DNA from: Hysterangium stoloniferum
Taxonomy: Eukaryota; Basidiomycota; Agaricomycetes; Hysterangiales; Hysterangiaceae
Direction: 5' to 3'
Assembly (NCBI GenBank): GCA_015178975.1
Contig: WHVD01000110.1
Location: 186,001 to 250,000, forward strand
Length of the DNA stretch: 64,000 nucleotides
The notes beneath the pieces are model-generated. The model was not told the DNA's origin. It saw only the letters and a list, made by a program, of their open reading frames with translations, and did no database searches. The translations under genes and the position numbers were made by a program. Each line of letters opens with the position of its first letter. The stretch's first letter is position 1. Of the stretch, positions 58,935-64,000 are shown in pieces.

Positions 58935-59293
58935 CTACAACTCCTCGTCCTCCTCTCCCTCTTCGTCATCGGACTCCGAAGGCGTTGTAGCCTTGCGCTA
59001 ACAGATATTGTCAGTAAGGTTCGCAAAAGACACCGGAGCCGACTCACTTTTCCCTCCCGCTTCTTTTTTGCCGCCTCCTCCCGTGCCCGATCGGCCTCCT
59101 GCTGCTTGTTCTTTGCAAGCACTGCTTCCCAGTGCTTGCGCGCGGCCTCTTCTGCCGCCTGTTTCTTTTCCTCGGCCACGATGGCCGCCAACTCCTCCTT
59201 CTCTTTCCGCTCCTCCTCTTCACGCGCCTTTTTCTTCTGCTCGAGTATACGCCGACGCTCCTTCGCGTTCGCCGTACCACTCGGCGCCGACAT
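58935..59293 (-). CDS. Antisense, spliced coiled-coil ORF in the chromovirus 3' region
   Basis: On the minus strand an ATG at 59293 opens a Lys/Glu/Ala-rich frame (NAKERRRILEQKKKAREEEE..., exon 59293-59048). A clean GT-AG intron (59047-58998, GTGAGT...GTTAG, 50 nt) follows. Exon 2 (58997-58935) then gives TTPSESDDEEGEEDEEL and a stop. The product is 102 residues: a predicted charged coiled coil with a strongly acidic tail. Without splicing the frame runs on into ordinary sequence. It lies between the pol stop and the polypurine tract, opposite in sense to gag and pol. The start codon is 228 bp from the 3' LTR, which could supply an antisense promoter. No known domain was recognised. Confidence 0.6.
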
Positions 59294-59506
59294 GGGCGCA
59301 ACTGTTAACCTAACCGGGAAGGGCTTTGACCCCGAGCCTATGGTCATGGTGGTTAAAGGAAGGGAAGTGGAATTTCAAGCGCCAGGAACTCTCAAACTTT
59401 TATATGCAAACTTTTGCCGAGTCACATGATGTTTGACACACCCAGCCGTACCCGACAAGTTTTTACGTACGGGATCTAGATTTTCGGCCTCCTTGGGATT
59501 TCGGCC

Positions 59507-59520
59507 AAAAGGGGAGATAC
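59507..59520 (+). other. Polypurine tract of the chromovirus
   Basis: AAAAGGGGAGATAC directly precedes the 3' LTR. This is the expected plus-strand primer for reverse transcription. Confidence 0.85.
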
Positions 59521-60240
59521 TGTTACGACCGTGTCGCAACCCTATCGGCCCCGAGGTTATCGCCACTTGTCAACGTTTCAAGTCATCCTCTCGGAAACCA
59601 TCGGCCCCGAAGCTGACGAATGTTTCGCGAAGATCAAACTCCATTTACGCCCACGTCAAATAACTCGTATTGTCTGGTCAAACTTTGATACGTCCCTTTT
59701 ATTATGTTGATCCGTTCAATCTTATGTTTCGCATATGTCTATCTATATTTGTAGTCCTCGAAACATTTCCTTTTATCGTAATCCCACTCTCGGTTATCAT
59801 CGGCCTCCGAACTAATCATAAACTTCCCGTTCCTAGTCAAGCTTATTGTTAATACCGTGTTCCGCCCTTCTCCCCATTAGTATTTTCCAGACGCCTGTTA
59901 CTTGTATATGAACCCGCTGTAATTGTAGTTACTAGGCAATCAGAATATCGACTCAGAATACCCTCATACACCTGTATCAGTCTCATACTAAGACTTCCCC
60001 CATCCGCCTTCGCGTGCGCTCGCCCACTCCCGGCCCCGACCCCTTGGCCCGACGCCCGACTTGTCCTTCGATTCCGATCAGTATCACGCCGAAAGGTACT
60101 CACTAGGACTAGTCTTCACCCGCCCGAAATTTAAGGACATCCTACGGATATTTGCGAGGGCGCAGCCCATAAGCTGAAGCCAAGTCCTTCCGATCGGTCC
60201 CTGTCGGCCACCGACATTAGTCAGTTTCCAGTTCTTAACA
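59521..60240 (+). repeat. Chromovirus 3' LTR
   Basis: Same ends as the 5' LTR. Against it, five substitutions (all at CpG positions) plus a 4-bp and a 1-bp length difference. Followed by the CAATC duplication. Confidence 0.96.
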
Positions 60241-61844
60241 CAATCACTGGTTTTGGCATTGGTACTATCTCCAGACTTCGCTCTAAGCACCTTCCTACCC
60301 TTCCCAAATCAACTGGAGGTCATCCCAAGAAACTCTCTGCTACCAACATCCATCATGCAGTCCATCTAATCACATCTGGAAAGGCTGAAACTGCAGTGGA
60401 CATAGCCCAGAAACTTCAGACCATCACCAACAACCCTATTTCAGCTGAGACAGTTCAGAGGAGCTTGAAGAAAGCAGGGATGAAAGCAGTTGAGAAGAAG
60501 TAGAAGCCACTTTTGTCCAAGAGACATATGAAGGAGAGGCTTGACTTTGCTTTGGCCCACCAGCACTGGACTTTAGATGACTGGAGGAGGGTTGTGTGGT
60601 CTGATGAGACTAAAATAAATCGCCTTGGCTCAGATAGGAGGAAATGGGCATGGAAAAAGACTGGGGAAGGCCTGAATGAGAGGCTTGTTCAAGGGACAGT
60701 GAAGTTTGGTGGAGGATCAGTCATGGGTGCTTCATGTGGGAGGGTGTGGGATATGCCACCAGGATTGAGGGTAGAATGGATGGGGAACTTTACAGGAGCA
60801 TCTTGGATGAAGACCTCCAAAACAGCATCAGGTATTACCAGTTGGACCCTGCTAAAATCATCTTTCAGCAGGATAATGATCCAAAACATACCTGCAAAAA
60901 GGCAAAGGAATGGTTTGAAAATAATGGAATGACTGTCCTACCATGGCCTGCCCAATCCCCAGACCTCAATCCAATTGAGCATCTATGGGATTACTTGAAG
61001 AGAAAGCTGGGACAGTATGCCACTGCACCAAGTGGGATTCTGGAGTTGTGGGAGAGGATAGAGAAGGAGTGGGAAGATATACCAGCTTCTGAGTGTCAGA
61101 AGTTAATTGAAAGCATGCCAAGGAGGGTTGAGGCAGTCATAAAGGCCAAGGGAGGGTATACCAGGTATTAAAATATTGCATATATTGCATCATAATCATC
61201 AGCCACAAGACCTTTCCAATGAACAGGCCCGACTAAACTATTTTTAGCATGCCCAAAAATACATATTATGTAATAATATTCTAGGCCATGATTCTATACA
61301 TGTTTAGCTATCTAGTGTGAATTTTTGATATTTTTTACTATTTTTTCTCCCCTGGTAGCAGTTTGTCAATATGCAAACTCCAAACATTGGAAAGGTTTTG
61401 TGAGTCACTGTACGAGTTATTGGTGTCTAGAAACTACTAACTAAGGGAAGAGTGGAAATATCATTGACAAATAGACTTGACTAGAAACTGGAAGGTTGCA
61501 ATAAGATCAGAAGCCGTGATTAACTGAGAGTGGAATTACGAGAAAAGGAAATAGTCCAAGGGTTACAAGTATATATGGGCATAGGTGAAACATAGAGTAG
61601 AATGGATCATCATAAGTAAAAGGGGACATATCAAAGCATAACCAGATGGTACAAGTATAACTTGATAGGGGCATAAATGGGGATTGATTGCCATGGAGGT
61701 ATACATCAGTGTCGGGTTATTGACAGTTTCCGATACAATGACTTGACCAATCACTTGAAGCACAGGCAGATGATAGTATCATCAGAAACTGTTGGGTTGT
61801 GATGCAGTCGTGACACTCAGAGGTAGTGTTGTCAGCCTCCATTG

Positions 61845-62464
61845 TGTGAAGAGTGGTGGAAGTTCTAACTGTTCTATATATGAATAATATCAACCGTTTA
61901 AGTACAATACGTAGGTGTATTGACTGTCTAAGTCTAATACAGGCCGAACAGGTATTGACTATTTAGTTCAATACAATTGAGTGAAGTAGCTATCTAAAGT
62001 AAAGTAGAAAGCTAAAACAAATAAAGGGAATCGACTGTTAAGTGCAATTCCAAATGACTGCTCGAGTGTAGAAAAGAGTAACAAGAGAGTCGAATGGTGT
62101 AGTCCACATGGATTGATATATAGATGGAGTTTCGACTGGTACAGTTCGAAACTCTGATTGCATGGATGGTTGAAGCCCATCTGTAATGGTCGAGATGATA
62201 CCCCAATCACAACTTACGGGACACTAACTGGGTGTCTGGGTAAGTCATGGTTGCAGGGTAAAAGTGTCTGAGTTCTAATTACAGGTTCTAGAATACATGA
62301 GTCTGGTATGTATACGCCCACAAGAGTTGATGTACCGCATACATAGATCATCGAACTAATATAAGTATATAATAGAATAGAGAGAAAGAAGAAATAATAA
62401 TGGGAATATAGTATGGGCTTATCCAGACTATATTTCCTGAGCATATTTCACCATACCTCTCACA
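61845..62464 (-). mobile_element. Family-1 LTR, probably the 3' LTR of an element running off the window
   Basis: Minus-strand reading runs from TGTGAGAGG (62464) to TTCACA (61845), 620 bp. Its right neighbour, once the solo LTR 62469-62898 is taken out, reads on the minus strand CCTGGGGGGCAC and then the LTR, which is polypurine-like. The flanking pentamers (CATTG and GTGCC) differ, as expected when only one LTR of a longer element is in view. Confidence 0.75.
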
Positions 62465-62468
62465 GTGC

Positions 62469-62898
62469 TGTCAGAAATTGATTATTCTTCAATAAAGTTG
62501 AATAATATTCTACAGATCGAATCAAAAGCCTCGTTCGACGAAGTATATATTCACCCTGTCGATGAAGTAAGAGGCTATTACCAGTCGCGAGAACTCATGG
62601 AAGTATTTGTCGAAGTAGTTACGACAAGATAGATTACTAGTATCACTATTTTATAGATATTTCAACTGACTTCCCTCACTCCTTTCATAGCCCTTTTATG
62701 CTTTTCTTCGTATCGTTATGACTATGTTATGAACTAATAATGAAATCATACATGATGTCGAAATGAGACATGTTGAAAGAGATTCGATGTTGTTGAATAA
62801 TGTTTGGGTTTGTCGAGTCGAATTCGATGAGTCGAAGAGTTGTCGAAAGTTACCTTTGAATATTTGTGACAGTTTTGTGACTTGTGACGGTTGTGACA
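62469..62898 (-). mobile_element. Solo LTR, family 4
   Basis: A 430-bp LTR, plus-strand ends TGTCAGAAAT and TTGTGACA. AGTGC is duplicated at 62464-62468 and 62899-62903. It inserted exactly at the junction between the family-1 LTR and its internal region, so the first base of the duplication is the last base of that LTR. Relative of 1698-2189. Confidence 0.9.
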
Positions 62899-64000
62899 AG
62901 TGCCCCCCAGGTCGAAGAGCTATGTCAAAGAAGGTGGCAAAGGATGCTTGGATCTCCTCCCCATGCGTCCTGCAAGGAACCTCCGAGGTGTAGGATAGCA
63001 TTTCCCCAGGCAAGACACTTGGCACGAAAGGAGAGGGCAATGTCTTCCTGTTTTGAAACATCGCTGGTGGATGTCAACCCATCCAGTTTCTGGATTAAAG
63101 AGACCCAATGGCCATAGGCCTTCTGGCGTGTTCAAATGACAGCACGAATGTGGTCAGCGGAGGCGTCAGTGAGGTGAGTGATGAGAGGAGGCTGGGGGTG
63201 TAGTGACGGTGGGGCAGGAGTGAGAAGAGCACATCTCCACCAGAGGGAAGTCCTCCCGGGGTGTCGGAATCCGACAACAGATGCTCCAACAGGTCAACTA
63301 GGTCGACAGCTGAGTGGATCGGTGTGTGCTCAGGAAGGATACAGGAGGAGTCAACAAGCAGGGACCGAAACATGGAGAGCTCAACCCGCTCGATATCCTC
63401 TGCTAATCGCAGCTGTTCCTTAGGATTGTTGACGCACAAGTAAAAGGTACCCATGTGATCCGACAACACGAGAAATCCGCTATACCCTTGGACATGTCCT
63501 TTAAGAAGGGGGTGCCGCAAGGTTGGCCCCAGGCGCATTAATGTGCGTCCCACTGTGAAAATGTTGGAGGGGTAGTTGATGGACACATGCATCCAACCGG
63601 TCTGTAAGAAATGAGCCGAGTTGGCTGTGTCCCGAGAGTGAGGGGGAGAGGGTGGCTGTGATGGGGGGTGGCAAATGGGGTCGGCCGGGAAAGGGTCAAG
63701 GGGCCCATCCACCAGAACGTCAGCCTTCCGCTTCCCCTTTGCTTTTTCGCTTAAGGGGGGAGGCTGCTCGAAGACTTCCATGGCTGGGGGAGGTTCCTTA
63801 AAGACCTCTGTGGCAGGGGGGGTTCCTCAAAGACATCCATGGCTGGGGGAGGTGCCTTGAGGACTTCTTCCATGACTGAGGAAGGCGCCACGAGGATGTC
63901 CTGGACAGGGTGATCGACATCCATCAATGCAGTATTGGGTTGATGAATGGGGCTCCCCAGAGAAATGCAAGGTGAGCAGGGAGAGGCAGGAGGTGGGCTC
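62899..64000 (-). mobile_element. Internal region of a family-1 LTR element, cut by the window end
   Basis: The minus strand runs from the window edge to a polypurine-like tract next to the LTR at 61845-62464. It contains the Pro-rich ORF 63095-63781 and its upstream extension. No reverse transcriptase or integrase motif is seen in this 1.1 kb, although pol would be expected just before a 3' LTR. Confidence 0.55.
63095..63998 (-). pseudogene. Pro-rich repeat ORF of an LTR element, with frameshift
   Basis: The open part (63095-63781, 228 codons) starts MEVFEQPPPLSEKAKGKRKAD, then a Pro/His/Ser-rich linker and an ordered C-terminal half with GWMHVSINYPSNIFTVGR and ERVELSMFRSLLVDSSC. Upstream the same protein continues in another frame to the window edge. 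It holds three to four copies of a unit like AMEVFEEPPP (30-33 bp each, 63750-63880). The frames join if one G is added to the seven-G run near 63817-63823. I do not recognise the product; it may be a Gag-like or captured protein of a non-autonomous element. Confidence 0.5.

Larger units (their letters stand above)
53078..60240 (+). mobile_element. Ty3/gypsy chromovirus, full length, young
   Basis: A 7163-bp element with LTRs 53078-53802 (725 bp) and 59521-60240 (720 bp), flanked by CAATC on both sides (53073-53077 and 60241-60245). In order it has LTR, self-primer binding site, gag, overlapping pol with a C-terminal chromodomain, a 3' region with an antisense ORF, a polypurine tract and LTR. 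The LTRs differ by five substitutions and two small indels (about 99.3% identity over aligned bases), so insertion is recent. Gag carries a frameshift, while pol is open from end to end. Confidence 0.97.
52994..61171 (+). pseudogene. Tc1-like DD34E transposase, interrupted
   Basis: The first 28 codons (52994-53077, MHSLSPAQQQYIISLLEAGH...) are separated from the rest by the chromovirus; reading resumes at 60246 (TGFGIGTISRLRSK). A paired-like helix-turn-helix N-terminus precedes the catalytic core with WSDET, QQDNDPKHTC and PDLNPIEHLW; second Asp and Glu are 34 residues apart. Besides the insertion, there is a TAG at 60501-60503 and a frameshift near 60725-60735. The copy is therefore dead three ways, though TIRs are complete enough to be moved by a related transposase. 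Confidence 0.9.
52645..61410 (+). mobile_element. Tc1/mariner transposon, split by a chromovirus
   Basis: Long terminal inverted repeats of about 229 bp (52645-52873 and 61182-61410) begin CAGTGACTCACAAAACC, and TA is duplicated outside them (52643-52644 and 61411-61412). Without the chromovirus and one CAATC the element is about 1.6 kb, a normal Tc1 size, with one transposase gene. It is inserted in the old solo LTR 51489-61815. Confidence 0.94.
51489..61815 (-). mobile_element. Old family-3 solo LTR that hosts all other insertions
   Basis: Its ends are TGTTAAG at 51489 and CGTGACA at 61815, flanked by CTCAG on both sides (51484-51488 and 61816-61820). Subtracting the solo LTR 51585-52399 with one TTACT and the Tc1 element 52645-61410 with one TA leaves 739 bp, exactly the length of the solo LTR at 7014-7752. 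The LTR belongs to the same family as the young chromovirus buried inside it. Confidence 0.93.

Noticed and set aside
58878-59429. 183-codon plus-strand ORF in the chromovirus 3' region
   Set aside because: Its Ser/Ala/Phe-rich composition mirrors the Lys/Glu-rich minus-strand frame. The minus frame also has an intron with consensus sites and a coherent tail, so the plus ORF is taken as its shadow.
62469-62898. Considered as a 3' LTR with polypurine tract
   Set aside because: AGTGC is found on both sides, so it is a solo insertion; the purine tract belongs to the family-1 LTR at 61845-62464.
1-64000. CRISPR arrays, bacterial operons, secondary-metabolite or toxin clusters
   Set aside because: None seen. 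The window is eukaryotic, and the genes are unlinked housekeeping functions.

Overview
The window looks like genomic DNA of a filamentous basidiomycete, most likely an Agaricomycete. The evidence is many short (about 40-60 nt) GT-AG introns, compact gene spacing, fungal-type housekeeping proteins, a Ty3/gypsy chromovirus, Tc1/mariner DNA transposons and many solo LTRs with 5-bp target duplications. No species-specific marker was recognised. All gene models were spliced by eye from reading frame, splice sites and family conservation. There is no transcript support.

Layout. (1) Positions 1-7914 are a transposon graveyard: solo LTRs of five families nested in each other and in a decayed gag-like region, plus a Tc1 remnant and a tRNA-like sequence. 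(2) Positions 8467-50083 are a gene-rich core. In order: a rhodanese/dual-specificity phosphatase (-), a CUE-domain, Gln-rich DEF1-like protein (-), TAF8 (+), eIF5A (+), midasin MDN1 (+, about 16 kb, 14 exons), CDC123 (-), PAN3 (-, 15 exons), TFIIE-beta TFA2 (+), choline-phosphate cytidylyltransferase PCT1 (-), an SF1B helicase with a mitochondrial-like N-terminus (+), and an RRM/RanBP2 zinc-finger protein (+). (3) Positions 51489-64000 are a second transposon island. Its centre is four-deep nesting: an old solo LTR holds a solo LTR of another family and a Tc1 transposon, and the Tc1 holds a young, nearly intact chromovirus whose own LTR family is that of the outermost host LTR.

Functional themes. 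The core genes are general housekeeping: RNA polymerase II (TAF8, TFA2, DEF1-like), translation and ribosome assembly (eIF5A, CDC123, MDN1), mRNA deadenylation (PAN3) and phospholipid synthesis (PCT1). There are no operons. Three divergent pairs (DEF1-like/TAF8, PAN3/TFA2, PCT1/helicase) share short promoter intervals.

The most unusual signals are all in the chromovirus 53078-60240: a spliced antisense gene in its 3' region, an 11-nt complementarity that predicts Tf1-like self-primed reverse transcription, and LTR divergence in which all five substitutions fall on CpG sites. Other points of interest are a block shared by two LTR families at the same distance from the LTR end, probable GC-AG introns in TFA2, and single-base homopolymer frameshifts in PCT1, in gag and in the right-edge element.
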